Counted from the first letter of the stretch, positions 41,218-51,528 are shown. The stretch is 64,000 nt of DNA from Nitrospiraceae bacterium (GCA_919902505.1 CAKKRE010000036.1:1-64000); one strand, 5' to 3'. The notes: a model not told the origin generated them from the letters alone. Numbers and translations are program-made.

Positions 41218-43335
41218 ATGAAACATGTTGTAGACATTGAGCTGGCGGGTCGCCGCTTGACGCTGGAGACCGGTCGTATCGCGAAACAGGCGGACGGCGC
41301 TATTTGGGCTACCTATGGCGACACCGTGGTGCTCGCGACGGCTGTGGCCTCGCAAAACGCCAAGCCGGGAGTGGATTTCCTCCCGCTGACCGTGGACTAC
41401 CAGGAAAAGACCTACGCAGCGGGGAAGATTCCGGGCGGCTATTTTAAGCGGGAAGGCCGGCCTTCTGAGCGAGAAGTGCTGACCAGTCGGTTGATTGATC
41501 GACCGCTTCGGCCGCTGTTTCCTGAAGGGTATTACTTCGAAACCCAAGTTATCGCCTCGGTGCTGTCTGCCGACAAGACCGGCGTGTCGGATGTGATCGG
41601 CATCACTGCGGCCTCCGCGGCGTTGGCAGTCTCGTCGATTCCGTTCAACGGACCGATTGCCGGTGTGAAAATCGGTCGGGTGAATGGGCAGTTTGTGGTG
41701 AATCCCGATCTGGAAACTCTGGAAACTAGCGATCTCCATCTCGTGGTAGCGGGAACCGCCGATGCGGTGATGATGGTCGAAGCCGGAGCGAATGAATTGC
41801 CGGAAGCGACCATGTTGGAAGCGATCGAGCTGGCGCACAGTGAGATCAAGAAAATCGTCGCGAAGATTGAAGAGTTGCGCAAGTTGGTCGGCAAGGCGAA
41901 GCGGGTGGTGGTGCAGGAGCCGATCGATGCCGCGTTGACCGAGCAGGTGCGGGCGCTCGTGGCCGGTCCGATTCGCGAAGCCATTCTCATTCCCAATAAG
42001 AGTGCGCGGCAGGAACGTCTGGATCAGGTGTTGGCCGAGGCGGTCGCGAAGCTCAAGTCGGATGAGCCCAATCGGGATCGGCACGTTAAGATTATTTTCC
42101 ATGGACTGGAGTACACCGAAGTCCGCAACATGATCCTTGAGAAGCGGGTGCGCGCCGACGGGCGTGGCCCGGCGGACATCCGCCCGATCACGTGCGAAGT
42201 CGGCGTCTTGCCCCGTGCGCACGGCTCCGCAGTCTTCACCCGCGGAGAAACGCAGAGTTTGGCGGTGGTGACGCTGGGCACAGCCGACGATGAACAGCGC
42301 ATTGATGCCTTGGAGGGCGAATACATGCGCACCTTCATGCTGCACTACAATTTCCCGCCCTTCAGCGTCGGCGAAGCGCGGCCGCTGCGGTCGCCGGGCC
42401 GTCGTGAGGTGGGGCATGGCGCGCTGGCCGAGCGAGCCCTCAAGTCGATTATCCCTGGCAAAGATAAGTTCCCCTATACGGTGCGGATCGTCTCAGAAAT
42501 CCTGGAGTCGAACGGATCTTCTTCAATGGCCACGGTGTGCGGCGGTACATTGGCGCTGTTGGATGCGGGCGTGCCGATCAAGGAGCCGGTGGCGGGGATC
42601 GCGATGGGATTGATCAAGGAAGGCGATCAGGTATTGGTCCTGTCCGACATTCTCGGTTTGGAAGACCATCTGGGCGATATGGACTTCAAAGTGACGGGGA
42701 CGAAGAACGGCGTCACGGCGCTGCAGATGGATATCAAGATCGGCGGCATCACCGCGACGCTGATGCGTGAGGCGCTATCCCAGGCCAAAGCGGGTCGGTT
42801 GCACATTCTCGGGTGTATGGCCCAGGCCTTGACTGAACCGCGAACCAAGCTGTCAGCCTTCGCTCCGCGCATATTCCCCATGAAAATTAAACAAGACAAG
42901 ATCCGGGACGTCATCGGCCCAGGTGGGAAGATGATCCGCAGCATCATCGCCGAGACCGGCGTGAAGATCAGTGTCGAAGACACCGGTGATGTGACGATTG
43001 CCTCCTCGGACGAAGCGTCGGCCCAGAAGGCCATCGAGATGATCAAGCGTCTGACTGAGGAAGTCGAAGTCGGCAAGATCTATCGTGGAACCGTTCGGAA
43101 GATTATGGATTTCGGCGCATTTGTCGAAGTGTTGCCCGGAACGGATGGTCTCGTGCACATTTCCCAGCTCGCTCACCATCGCGTCAAGGCGGTCACCGAC
43201 GAGGTGTCCGAAGGCGATCAGGTGATGGTAAAGGTGTTGGAAATCGATAAGCAGGGGAAGATTCGTCTGAGCCGGAAAGACGCCATGCCGGCGCCGGCTG
43301 GTTCCCCCACCACCGAACCAACGCCCGCGGGATAA
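41218..43335 (+). CDS. pnp: Polyribonucleotide nucleotidyltransferase (PNPase)
   Basis: A 705-residue enzyme from an ATG with GGAGGAG upstream. It has two RNase PH domains ([20 protein letters not shown] in the first; [20 protein letters not shown] in the second), a helical linker, a KH domain ([20 protein letters not shown]) near residue 560 and an S1 domain ([20 protein letters not shown]) near 625. It degrades RNA 3'-5' using phosphate and can synthesise tails. The end ([15 protein letters not shown]) is low complexity. Confidence 0.98.
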   Translation: MKHVVDIELAGRRLTLETGRIAKQADGAIWATYGDTVVLATAVASQNAKPGVDFLPLTVDYQEKTYAAGKIPGGYFKREGRPSEREVLTSRLIDRPLRPLFPEGYYFETQVIASVLSADKTGVSDVIGITAASAALAVSSIPFNGPIAGVKIGRVNGQFVVNPDLETLETSDLHLVVAGTADAVMMVEAGANELPEATMLEAIELAHSEIKKIVAKIEELRKLVGKAKRVVVQEPIDAALTEQVRALVAGPIREAILIPNKSARQERLDQVLAEAVAKLKSDEPNRDRHVKIIFHGLEYTEVRNMILEKRVRADGRGPADIRPITCEVGVLPRAHGSAVFTRGETQSLAVVTLGTADDEQRIDALEGEYMRTFMLHYNFPPFSVGEARPLRSPGRREVGHGALAERALKSIIPGKDKFPYTVRIVSEILESNGSSSMATVCGGTLALLDAGVPIKEPVAGIAMGLIKEGDQVLVLSDILGLEDHLGDMDFKVTGTKNGVTALQMDIKIGGITATLMREALSQAKAGRLHILGCMAQALTEPRTKLSAFAPRIFPMKIKQDKIRDVIGPGGKMIRSIIAETGVKISVEDTGDVTIASSDEASAQKAIEMIKRLTEEVEVGKIYRGTVRKIMDFGAFVEVLPGTDGLVHISQLAHHRVKAVTDEVSEGDQVMVKVLEIDKQGKIRLSRKDAMPAPAGSPTTEPTPAG

Positions 43336-43341
43336 TCGATC

Positions 43342-44595
43342 GTGTATCGCAAGATCGTGCTCGACAACCGGTTGCGCATTGTGGCCGAACTCCTCCCGAC
43401 GTTGAAGTCCGTGACGATCGGCATATGGGTGAACGTCGGGTCGCGCGATGAGCAGCTGGGAGAAGAGGGCTTGTCTCACTTCCTGGAGCATATGTTTTTC
43501 AAGGGGACGCGCAGCCGCACGGCGACGCAGATTTCCCGTGAGATTGATGCGCTGGGTGGTGAGATGAATGCGTTCACCACCCGAGAAACGACGACTTTTT
43601 ATGTGAAGGTGCTGGATCAACAGTTGGAGGCAGCTTTGGAGCTGCTCTCGGATCTGTTCTATCGGTCCCGGTTCGAGTCGAAAGAAGTTGAAAAAGAAAA
43701 GCAGGTGGTGCTCGAAGAGATCCGGATGGTCCAAGACGATCCGGAGGATCTGGTTCAAGAGCTTCACATGAAGCACACGCTCGGAAGCCATCCGCTGGGC
43801 CGGCCGATCCTGGGGCAGGCTCCGAGAATCCAGGCCCTGGGGCGAAACGATCTGGTGTCCTATGTTGGCTCGCACTACGATCCGGAGCGTACCGTCGTCG
43901 CCGTGGCGGGCAATTTTACCTGGAGGCGGCTGGAGCAGTTGTTGGCGCGGTATTTTTCCGACTCGCACAAGGGTGTGGCCGCTCGGCCAAGCCGTCGCCC
44001 GCCTGAAGTGAAGGGTGGGGTGCTGGTCAAACGTAAGGCTCTTGAACAGGTCCATCTTTGTTTGGGCCTTCAGGGTCTGAGTGCCGGGCATAAGGATCGA
44101 TATGCGGCGCATGCGCTCAACGGGGTGCTAGGCGGGAGTGTCAGTTCGCGCCTGTTTCAGGAGGTGCGGGAAAAGCGTGGCCTCGTGTACTCGATCTATT
44201 CGTTTCTGTCCACTTACTCCGATGGCGGAATGACCACGGTCTATGCGGGTACGCGCCCGAAAGAGGTTGAGCGTGTCGTGGAAGTTGTCTGCCGGGAGCT
44301 GAAGAAGCTCCGCACGCATGGAATCGATGCGAAGGATTTGGCCCGGGTGAAAAACCAAATGAAGGGCAGTCTGATGCTCAGCCTGGAGAGTTCGCACAGT
44401 CGCATGAGCAAGTTGGCGAAGGACGAACTGACGCAAGGCAATCACGTGTCGCTCGAGCAGATGATTGCGGAAATCGATCGCGTGACGACCGATCAAGTGT
44501 ATCGGGTGGCGCAAACGTTACTGGATCAGCGCTGTCTTTCCATTACGGCACTTGGCCCGATTCCGACCAAGAGTCTGCAGTCGTTTGCGTCATAA
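43342..44595 (+). CDS. M16 family zinc peptidase
   Basis: A 417-residue protein starting at a GTG 6 bases after pnp. The inverted zinc motif is SHFLEHMFFKGT (residues about 46-57, H-x2-E-H), and the third ligand Glu is in the helix EKQVVLEEIRMVQDD about 75 residues later. A second, inactive half (GVLGGSVSSRLFQEVREKRG) completes the M16B pattern. Cytosolic members of this type often follow pnp and are thought to degrade peptides. It is the last gene of the translation/RNA operon. Confidence 0.93.
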   Translation: MYRKIVLDNRLRIVAELLPTLKSVTIGIWVNVGSRDEQLGEEGLSHFLEHMFFKGTRSRTATQISREIDALGGEMNAFTTRETTTFYVKVLDQQLEAALELLSDLFYRSRFESKEVEKEKQVVLEEIRMVQDDPEDLVQELHMKHTLGSHPLGRPILGQAPRIQALGRNDLVSYVGSHYDPERTVVAVAGNFTWRRLEQLLARYFSDSHKGVAARPSRRPPEVKGGVLVKRKALEQVHLCLGLQGLSAGHKDRYAAHALNGVLGGSVSSRLFQEVREKRGLVYSIYSFLSTYSDGGMTTVYAGTRPKEVERVVEVVCRELKKLRTHGIDAKDLARVKNQMKGSLMLSLESSHSRMSKLAKDELTQGNHVSLEQMIAEIDRVTTDQVYRVAQTLLDQRCLSITALGPIPTKSLQSFAS

Positions 44596-44748
44596 TCAGT
44601 CAGGCGTACTGACGTTCTGTTGTGGTGCAGCGAGGCGGATTCAGTGAGTTCGGACGGTGATTTTGGTTTTATGAAGGGGCTCACGGTGTGATACGCTCGG
44701 CCTGCCTGGCCCACTGGGCTGGAGGCTGAATTTGGGCAAAACATTTTC

Positions 44749-44777
44749 TTGACACGTTTCGTGGATTTAAGTACCAT
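44749..44777 (+). promoter_or_regulatory. Promoter of the two exported protein genes
   Basis: TTGACA at 44749-44754 and TACCAT at 44772-44777 are separated by 17 bases. The leader to the ATG at 44972 is about 190 bases and contains an AAGGAGG site. The 376-base gap 44596-44971 contains nothing else I recognise. Confidence 0.65.
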
Positions 44778-44971
44778 GGCCCCGTTTTCATCCTATAAGT
44801 CTGAATTTATTTCGGCTGCATTACAGGGGAAGGTAAGCAGAGAGAAAGGGGGTGTGGGTCGCACTTCCTCCTCCTAGCGCGTTCTCTGGATTTTTGTTTT
44901 TTCTGAACTTTTTTTGGGATACTGTGATTCAACGGTTCTCTGGTCATCATTTTTCCAAGGAGGGTAGGGTT

Positions 44972-45484
44972 ATGAATAGGGTCGGAATTCTAGCCGCACT
45001 TGCAGTCTCCTCCGTTGTCGGCTTGTTGACCGCTGGTATTTCGATGGCGGCCGACGCTCCAGCCGGGGGCGGACCGAGCGAAGTCACCACGGGTAGTGGA
45101 AAATTTTTCAAGGGCGAGACCACCAATACCCTGAAGGGTCGCGTGTGGTCGCAATGGGCAGACAATCCTGATAGTGAACTTCTCTTCGGTATTCAGTACT
45201 GGAATACGGGCGAACCGGCTTCCGGCGAGGGGGGCGGTCGGTCTTCAACGTCAATGGATGTGAAGCCGCCGGATCCTTTGTTCGTCTGCTGCGGCTGGGG
45301 CTTCACCGGTGGTACGGACAAGAACAATCCTTACGCCGGCTGGCACCATGCGCAAACCACCGTGCGTTTGGCCGTTAAGGATAAGAGTTTGATGGATCAG
45401 ATCATCAAGGCGTCGCAGGAACTCGTGGCGATGGAAGTCACCCTTGATGGTCGGACCATTACCGGATTCAAGGTTTTGAAATAG
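44972..45484 (+). CDS. Exported protein of unknown function A
   Basis: A 170-residue protein from the ATG at 44972, preceded by AAGGAGG. The signal peptide ends at SMAA (residue 27). The mature protein has a Gly-rich segment (GEPASGEGGGRSSTS), a double Cys in FVCCGWGFTGG, and WHHAQTTVRLAV. The chain LKGRVWSQWADNPDSELLFG at the start of the domain resembles the LQGRVIILDPYDEA stretch of the next gene, so the two proteins may share a small beta domain. Function unknown. The strong ribosome binding site suggests high expression. Confidence 0.72.
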   Translation: MNRVGILAALAVSSVVGLLTAGISMAADAPAGGGPSEVTTGSGKFFKGETTNTLKGRVWSQWADNPDSELLFGIQYWNTGEPASGEGGGRSSTSMDVKPPDPLFVCCGWGFTGGTDKNNPYAGWHHAQTTVRLAVKDKSLMDQIIKASQELVAMEVTLDGRTITGFKVLK

Positions 45485-45541
45485 AATTTATACGCGAGGC
45501 GACATTCTTGAGACTTTTTTGTCTTCTTTAAGGAGGATGTG

Positions 45542-46219
45542 ATGATGAAGCTTCAAAAGCAGGGGTGGACCTTTATGGCTGCCGTGGCTTTGGTGGTAGG
45601 GTTTACCTCCACTGCGCTGGCCATTGAGGCGTTCCAGGAGCGATTCGAGTGGGGAGATCTGAGCAAGCCCACCACGCTGCAGGGGCGTGTCATTATTCTG
45701 GATCCGTACGATGAGGCGGTTTGGCTCAACATCGCCGTGTTCGGTGGCAACGCTGAGAGCGGTTTATTTTGGCAGAGAATTCACCCAGGCAAGAACCTCA
45801 AGTTCTATCCTGCGGACAAGAATGTGTGGGAACAGCTGAAGTCCATGGCGCGTCCGCATTCCGGGCCGGCTGCAGCGAAGGAAGTTCCGCCGGGTTCTCC
45901 GACCACCTTGGTCGAGTTTGTGGCCCAGGAAGTCGAGCAGAATCGTCGCGTGATTTCGTCGGTCAAGAAGTTGGCCGACAATGCCGGCGAAATGGGCAAG
46001 CCAAAGAGTATCTCGTCCCTTCGTTTGAAGGAATGTGAAGGCAAGACGGAAGTGGATGCTCCTTGTCATGCCGCTAAGACCATGTTGAATACGTCGCCGA
46101 AGACTCCAGATGGAGCTCTGTTGCCTCTGCAGTATGATGTGTTGTTACCCAATGGCAAGCCGATTGCCAACTTGATTCCCTGGACTGCCAAGTACAACCA
46201 GGGTGGTGGACATCACTGA
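45542..46219 (+). CDS. Exported protein of unknown function B
   Basis: A protein of 225 residues. ATGs at 45542 and 45545 both lie after AAGGAGG; the second has the better spacing. The signal peptide ends at STALA (residue 27). The domain TTLQGRVIILDPYDEAVWLN and WEQLKSMARPHSG is similar in style to exported protein A. Two Cys (LRLKECEGK; VDAPCHAAK) could pair, and the tail ends with a short Gly/His run (GGGHH) that could bind metal. I do not recognise the family. It is cotranscribed with A (57 bases apart) and ends at the terminator at 46251. Confidence 0.72.
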   Translation: MMKLQKQGWTFMAAVALVVGFTSTALAIEAFQERFEWGDLSKPTTLQGRVIILDPYDEAVWLNIAVFGGNAESGLFWQRIHPGKNLKFYPADKNVWEQLKSMARPHSGPAAAKEVPPGSPTTLVEFVAQEVEQNRRVISSVKKLADNAGEMGKPKSISSLRLKECEGKTEVDAPCHAAKTMLNTSPKTPDGALLPLQYDVLLPNGKPIANLIPWTAKYNQGGGHH

Positions 46220-46250
46220 GTAGTAGAAGGCCATTGGCCTGAAGTAAGAT

Positions 46251-46285
46251 GGCGGCATTCCGAAAGGGATGCCGCCTTTTTATTT
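46251..46285 (+). terminator. Intrinsic terminator after exported protein B
   Basis: GGCGGCATTCC and GGGATGCCGCC form a stem with the tetraloop GAAA and one G-T pair, followed by TTTTTATTT. Confidence 0.85.
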
Positions 46286-46324
46286 GCAACGTCGAGGCAA
46301 GAACTGTCTAGGCCTGGATGTGAG

Positions 46325-48973
46325 CTATTCCTTTAGCAGCCGTTGTTGCAGCTCAGCAAGTCGATTGAGGGCGTCGAGGGGCGTCATGGAGAAGAGATCC
46401 ATTTGGCGAACTTCCTCAAGCATAGGGTGAGGCGCAGGGAGCGTGGCATCAAATTGAAGTGACTGCTGGTTCTCCTGCACTGGCCGTCCGGATGACGACG
46501 AGGACTCAAGTTGAGCAAGGACGGCCTTGGCCCGGTGTATCACCTGATCGGGGAGACCTGCCAGTTGAGCAACATGGATTCCGTAGCTGCGATCGGCGCC
46601 CCCTCGAATAATCTTTCGCAGAAACAGCACCTTCCCGTCACGTTCCTGTACCGCAACGCAATAGTTTGTAATCCCTTCCCGTAGACTCTCCAATTGCGTC
46701 ATTTCATGATAGTGAGTCGCGAAGAGCGTCCGCGCGCCGAGACGCTGAGGAGCTTGGATGTATTCTGCAATTGCCCAGGCAATGCTCAGCCCGTCATAGG
46801 TGCTCGTGCCGCGTCCGATTTCATCCAGGAGGATCAAGCTGCGAGGTGTGGCGCAGTTGAGGATATGGGCTGATTCCGTCATCTCAACCATGAAGGTACT
46901 CTGGCCACCTGCGAGATTGTCGGATGCGCCGACTCTGGTAAAAATGCGATCAGTCAGCCCGATCCGGGCTTCGGTGGCGGGGACAAAGCTTCCCATCTGA
47001 GCCATCAATGTAATGAGAGCGACTTGTCGGAGGTAGGTGCTCTTCCCGGCCATGTTGGGGCCGGTCAGAATGTGTAGCCGGCTGGTAGCTAGATCCAGAT
47101 GGGTGTCGTTCGGGATAAATCCGCCGGAGAGATCAAGGCGTTCGACGACCGGGTGTCGTCCTTGAACAATATGGAGGCCATCACCTTCATCGATGGTTGG
47201 TCGCACGTAGCGATTGAGCGCGGCGGTTTCCGAGAGGGCGGCTACTACGTCAAGGGTGGCTAATCGTCGGCTGATCTCCTGAAGGCGGGCTGTTTCCTCA
47301 GCGAGCCGTGTCCGGAGTTGTTCAAACAGCGCTTGCTCCAGGGCCGTCAGTTTGGTGTCGGCTCCCGTGACCCGCTCTTCGAGTTCCTTTAACTCGGCAG
47401 TCATGAAGCGTTCGGCGTTGACCAGGGTTTGCTTGCGGATATAGTCGGGCGGTACTTTCCCGAGATTCGCCTTCGTGAGTTCAATATAGTACCCGAAGAC
47501 TTGGTTATATCTGATTTTAAGCGACTCGACGCCGGTGCGTTCGCGCTCTTTGGCTTCCAGCCCGGCAATCCAGCCTTTGCCCTCCCGGCTCGCCTTGCGA
47601 AGTTCATCGACCTCAGGGTGGTATCCGCTCTTCAGGATGCCGCCGTCGCGAATCGATACGGGCGCCTCCTGCTCTATGGCTCCTTCGATCAGCTCGTAGA
47701 GATCCTGGGCGTTATCCCATGACGCCATGAGGTCGGCGATGAGTGCAGAATCGAGCCCGGACAATTCGGCCTGAATTGCGGGGAGCGAAGAGATGGAAAT
47801 CTTCAGCGCGAGGACATCCCGCGGATTGGCAACTCCGAGGGACATGCGGCTACAGAGACGGGAAATGTCTTGGACGGTTCGCAATGCCGTTCGGAGGCGA
47901 ACTCGTGCGTCGATCTGTCGTTTGAGTTCGTCAACCGCTGTCAGTCGGGCCTCGATTGCCGCACTGTTGACCAATGGCCGCAGGAGCCATTCACGGAGCA
48001 ACCGGCTTCCCATGGCGGTGACGGTGCGATCCAGAACGCCCAATAACGTATAGGTGGACTGGTTCGACGATTCCTCCGCACGACCGGCAGGCCTGACGAG
48101 TTCCAGGTTACGGATGGTGACGCTGTCCAGGTGCATGGCGTCATGACCCTGTCTCACTCGTGGCGGGCGGATATGGTCGAGAGGGGCCGACGGTTGAGTC
48201 TCCCTGACATATCGCAACACTGCCGCCCCGGCTTGGATGCCCAGTGTGAGCCGGTGGCAGCCGAAGGCTTCCAGGGAATGCACGCGAAACTGTTCTTGTA
48301 ACGTCATGCGACCCTGCTCCAGGTTGAACCAGGTCGCAGGTCGTGCGCAGCATCGGGGGCCGGTCAGATCGGCGGTCCATTGCTGTTCGTCCGGAGAGAG
48401 ATCTTCGGGAAACAGCAATTCTTTCGGTTCAAGGCGCGCCAGTTCGTCCCGCAGGGAGGCCTCGGCCTGGATCCCATGAAACTCACTGAGCCAATAGTCT
48501 CCGGTCGAGACTTCAAGCGTTGCGAGGCCATAGGAGGGCTCTTTGCGTCCGGTCCCTGCGGATCGAAGGCGCACGCATACCGCGGCCAGCACGTTGGATT
48601 CCGTCGAGGGAAGGAATTCGCTATCGATGAGTGTGCCGGGGGTATAGAGCCGGACGACTTCCCTGCGCACCAGACCCTTGGCCAGTTTGGGGTCTTCGAC
48701 TTGCTCGCACAGGGCGACGGTTCGTCCCGCACGGAGGAGTTTCGCGATGTAATTGGTGGCGGCGTGATAGGGGACCCCGCAGAGAGGGATCGGGGTCTCG
48801 CTGGATTTATCTCGTGATGTCAGCGCAATGGAGAGAAGTTTGGACGCCTCCACCGCGTCTTCCTGGAACATTTCATAGAAATCGCCGACACGGAAAAAGA
48901 GGATGGCATCGCGATAGGCTTGCTTGATGTCGCGATATTGCCGCATCAATGGGGTGCCGTCGGCGTCACCCAT
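46325..48973 (-). CDS. mutS: DNA mismatch repair protein MutS
   Basis: An 882-residue protein from the ATG at 48973 (preceded by GGGAG); the open frame extends to 49114 without homology. The mismatch-binding Phe-x-Glu is in FFRVGDFYEMFQ (residues about 27-38). The ATPase has the Walker A LTGPNMAGKSTYLRQ, RSLILLDEIGRGTSTYDG and TLFATHYHEM. The C terminus has a helical tail. It recognises mismatches and recruits MutL. It is the last gene of the pdxJ-nnr-tsaE-lapA-mutS operon and overlaps lapA by 8 bases. Confidence 0.98.
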   Translation of the reverse strand: MGDADGTPLMRQYRDIKQAYRDAILFFRVGDFYEMFQEDAVEASKLLSIALTSRDKSSETPIPLCGVPYHAATNYIAKLLRAGRTVALCEQVEDPKLAKGLVRREVVRLYTPGTLIDSEFLPSTESNVLAAVCVRLRSAGTGRKEPSYGLATLEVSTGDYWLSEFHGIQAEASLRDELARLEPKELLFPEDLSPDEQQWTADLTGPRCCARPATWFNLEQGRMTLQEQFRVHSLEAFGCHRLTLGIQAGAAVLRYVRETQPSAPLDHIRPPRVRQGHDAMHLDSVTIRNLELVRPAGRAEESSNQSTYTLLGVLDRTVTAMGSRLLREWLLRPLVNSAAIEARLTAVDELKRQIDARVRLRTALRTVQDISRLCSRMSLGVANPRDVLALKISISSLPAIQAELSGLDSALIADLMASWDNAQDLYELIEGAIEQEAPVSIRDGGILKSGYHPEVDELRKASREGKGWIAGLEAKERERTGVESLKIRYNQVFGYYIELTKANLGKVPPDYIRKQTLVNAERFMTAELKELEERVTGADTKLTALEQALFEQLRTRLAEETARLQEISRRLATLDVVAALSETAALNRYVRPTIDEGDGLHIVQGRHPVVERLDLSGGFIPNDTHLDLATSRLHILTGPNMAGKSTYLRQVALITLMAQMGSFVPATEARIGLTDRIFTRVGASDNLAGGQSTFMVEMTESAHILNCATPRSLILLDEIGRGTSTYDGLSIAWAIAEYIQAPQRLGARTLFATHYHEMTQLESLREGITNYCVAVQERDGKVLFLRKIIRGGADRSYGIHVAQLAGLPDQVIHRAKAVLAQLESSSSSGRPVQENQQSLQFDATLPAPHPMLEEVRQMDLFSMTPLDALNRLAELQQRLLKE

Positions 48974-49310
48974 CGGAGGGCTCTCCCTCAGCGGGAATGT
49001 CCGAAGACGTCCCCACGCGGCGGGCGGCTTTGTCGAGGGCCTGCCGGAGGCGCTCCAGATCCACCTCTGCCTCCTGCAGCGCCTTGGTTTTGCGCCGGAG
49101 TTCGATGCGGCCACGTACCCAGGCCGGAAACAGCAGAATCCCGGACACTAACAGTCCGACGCCGAAGGCCGCCAGAATCGGTTTATAAATCAGGATTGAG
49201 GCGGATCGAAGACCGAAAAAATACCGCAGAGTGACTTCCTGCTCCTGGTTCTGCAAAAAAAACGACAGCGCGAGTAGCAGCAACGTTCCCACCAATATCA
49301 ATCGGATCAA
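48966..49310 (-). CDS. LapA-like (DUF1049) membrane protein
   Basis: A 114-residue protein with two membrane segments (residues 3-20 and 43-62) joined by NQEQEVTLRYFFG, the typical LapA domain motif. A cytosolic coiled coil (KTKALQEAEVDLERLRQALD) follows. In E. coli LapA works with LapB in controlling lipopolysaccharide synthesis; a bare LapA domain in other bacteria has no fixed role. It overlaps tsaE by 4 bases and mutS by 8 bases. Confidence 0.85.
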   Translation of the reverse strand: MIRLILVGTLLLLALSFFLQNQEQEVTLRYFFGLRSASILIYKPILAAFGVGLLVSGILLFPAWVRGRIELRRKTKALQEAEVDLERLRQALDKAARRVGTSSDIPAEGEPSDG

Positions 49311-49933
49311 TGCGAGGCCCTCCTTGGCCGGCTCAATTGTACACGGGTTTGCTGAGCCGCTCTAGTGGGGCGATTTGCGGAGAGCCGGGAGCGAAGCGCG
49401 TCCAGCAGACGCCGTGCAGCAGGACCTCTGGCTGTGAGAATTGCGCGGCGGGTTGCCGGAGGGCGGTGCGACAAGTGGACATCGAGACGGTCCGACGGAA
49501 GACCGTCGCCCCATCGATCCGCCCATTCGATCGCCGTGACGGTATGGCCGTCTAAGTAGTCGTTGAGGCCGGTGTCTTCGAGTTGGGCTGCGGTCAGCCG
49601 GTAGAGATCGGAGTGGACCAGTGGAAGTCGTCCTTGGTATTCGTGGATCAGTGTAAATGTGGGGCTGCTCACCTCGGTCGGTTCGGCGAGTAGTCCGTCG
49701 GCGATGCCTTTGACCAGTGAGGTCTTGCCTGCGCCCAGTTCACCGAACAGGGCAAGGACTTCGCCTCCCTGAAGGAGTGTGCCCAGGCAGCGTCCCAGGC
49801 GGTGCGTGTGTCGCGGAGATCGAAGCACAATGCGCCAGGGTTTGCCGACAGGGGGCGGCCCAGCGTGTGGTGGTCCGACAGGTGCCGCGGATGATGGCAA
49901 CGGCTTAGGTGTGTGTGGTCTGCGCGAGGGCAT
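49307..49933 (-). CDS. tsaE: tRNA threonylcarbamoyladenosine biosynthesis ATPase TsaE
   Basis: About 208 residues from the ATG at 49933; starts from 49963 (TTG) also fit. The core has the Walker A ALFGELGAGKTSLVKG, SSPTFTLIHEY and YRLTAAQLEDTGLNDYLDG, and IEWADRWG. TsaE with TsaB and TsaD makes t6A37 of ANN-decoding tRNAs. The protein is longer than the usual 150 residues because of an N-terminal Pro-rich extension and a basic C-terminal tail (AAQQTRVQLSRPRRASH). It overlaps the nnr end by about 29 bases. Confidence 0.93.
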   Translation of the reverse strand: MPSRRPHTPKPLPSSAAPVGPPHAGPPPVGKPWRIVLRSPRHTHRLGRCLGTLLQGGEVLALFGELGAGKTSLVKGIADGLLAEPTEVSSPTFTLIHEYQGRLPLVHSDLYRLTAAQLEDTGLNDYLDGHTVTAIEWADRWGDGLPSDRLDVHLSHRPPATRRAILTARGPAARRLLDALRSRLSANRPTRAAQQTRVQLSRPRRASH

Positions 49934-51461
49934 GGGGGATGTGCTGAATGAGATCGCTCGCAATCATACCGGCTTGGCCGAGATGTTGCGCGGCCAAATC
50001 TCCGGCCAGACCATGAAAGTAAGTCGCCGCGCAGGCGGCGTCCCAAGGGGCCAAGCCTTGAGCGAGTAGCCCGCCGACCATGCCCGTCAAGACATCACCG
50101 GTGCCGGCGGTGGCCATTCCGGGATTGCCGGTCGGGCAGATGGCTGCCAGGCCATCCGGGCGTGCAATCACTGTCCGGGCCCCTTTGAGGATGACAAAGA
50201 CGCCGCGTTCACGCGCAAATCTGGTGGCCGTGCCAAGACGGTCTTCATTGACCGATTGCGTGGTTGCCTCGGTTTCCAACCTGGCCATCTCGCCTGGATG
50301 AGGGGTGATAATCGGCGGTCGCTTGCACTCGGTCAGTAACGAGGATTTCCCCGCCAATGCATTCAACGCATCGGCATCGAGTACGCAGGGCTTGTCGATT
50401 CGCTTCACGAGTTCCTGTACCAGGTCGACGGTCTCGGGATGGGTGGTCAGGCCCGGTCCGATCGCGACGGCATCCCGGGCGTCGGCGAACGCGAGCAGGC
50501 GATCCAAGCCGGAACGCGCGAAGGTCCGGGCTTTGGTCTCCGGCATCGGCAAGGTCATCACTTCCAGGAGTTTTGCTTCTAGAATATCATTGGCGCTCGA
50601 GGGGATTGCGGCCGTCACCAGGCCGGTTCCGATGCGCAGGGCTGAGAGCGCTGCCATGGCCGCCGCGCCTGTCTTGCCGACCGAGCCGGCGATGACGCCG
50701 AGATGGCCGTAGGTGCCTTTATGCGCCGAGGGACGTCGTGGGGGGAGTGCCGCACGGGCGGCCGTATCGGTCAGCAGCATCAGCCGACTTCCGACGGACT
50801 CGACAAATGAGGCGGGAATTCCAATATCCACGAGTTGAACCGTTCCGGCGCAATCGATGCCGGAACCACTATAGAGCCCCGCCTTCGGCAATCCCAACGT
50901 CACCGTGAGATCCGCGCGCACGGCGGCTCCCAGCACCGCTCCTGTATCGGCATGTAGGCCTGATGGAAGATCGACGGCTACGGTCGGGCGGCCGGAGGCG
51001 GTTATGGCTTCGATCGCATCACGATAGAGCCCGGTGACGGGGGTGGAGAGGCCGGTGCCTAGAATCGCATCGACAAGAATGTCGCCGGTCGCCAACCGCT
51101 GCTGTATCGCCTCGGCGTCAGTAGGGCTTGTGACGGCCGATTTCCCTGCCGATCGGAGAAATCGCTGGTACATCGTCTTTGCACCGCGACTGAGATCCTC
51201 GGGGGGCGCGAGCAGCAGGATGTGGACCCGGGCCTGTTTTCGTCGTAACAGCCGTCCGACGACAAAACCGTCTCCACCATTATTCCCTTTCCCGCAGAGG
51301 ATGATGACCGATTTCCCGGCAAGCGGTGCATACCGTGCCTCAAGGTGCGTGACGACCCCCGCTCCGGCTCGCTCCATCAGCGTCAGGGACGGCACCAAGG
51401 CCTCCGTGATTGTCCGCTGATCCAGGGCTCGCATTTGCTCGGCGGTCACGATCGGTATCAT
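49905..51461 (-). CDS. nnr: Bifunctional NAD(P)HX epimerase/dehydratase
   Basis: A 518-residue fusion. Residues 1-215 are the epimerase (LCGKGNNGGDGFVVGRLL; PVTGLYRDAIEAI). Residues 230-510 are the ADP-dependent dehydratase, with PHPGEMARLE, GIPVNPGM-like turns and the nucleotide-binding CPTGNPGMATAGTGDVLTGM. It repairs hydrated, damaged NADH and NADPH. The fusion is the common bacterial form. It follows pdxJ by 67 bases on the minus strand. Confidence 0.95.
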   Translation of the reverse strand: MIPIVTAEQMRALDQRTITEALVPSLTLMERAGAGVVTHLEARYAPLAGKSVIILCGKGNNGGDGFVVGRLLRRKQARVHILLLAPPEDLSRGAKTMYQRFLRSAGKSAVTSPTDAEAIQQRLATGDILVDAILGTGLSTPVTGLYRDAIEAITASGRPTVAVDLPSGLHADTGAVLGAAVRADLTVTLGLPKAGLYSGSGIDCAGTVQLVDIGIPASFVESVGSRLMLLTDTAARAALPPRRPSAHKGTYGHLGVIAGSVGKTGAAAMAALSALRIGTGLVTAAIPSSANDILEAKLLEVMTLPMPETKARTFARSGLDRLLAFADARDAVAIGPGLTTHPETVDLVQELVKRIDKPCVLDADALNALAGKSSLLTECKRPPIITPHPGEMARLETEATTQSVNEDRLGTATRFARERGVFVILKGARTVIARPDGLAAICPTGNPGMATAGTGDVLTGMVGGLLAQGLAPWDAACAATYFHGLAGDLAAQHLGQAGMIASDLIQHIPHALAQTTHT

Positions 51462-51528
51462 ATGTTCTGTGACTCCCGGTCGGTTTCTCGCGGCGAGGCT
51501 GAGAGCCCGTGCCGTGGTGGTGCTCGAA

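Noticed and set aside
40960-42417. Minus-strand open frame of 485 codons
   Set aside because: It lies opposite rpsO and pnp, both certain, and shows no recognisable motif.
42853-44112. Minus-strand open frame of 419 codons
   Set aside because: It is antisense to the end of pnp and the M16 peptidase; no motif.
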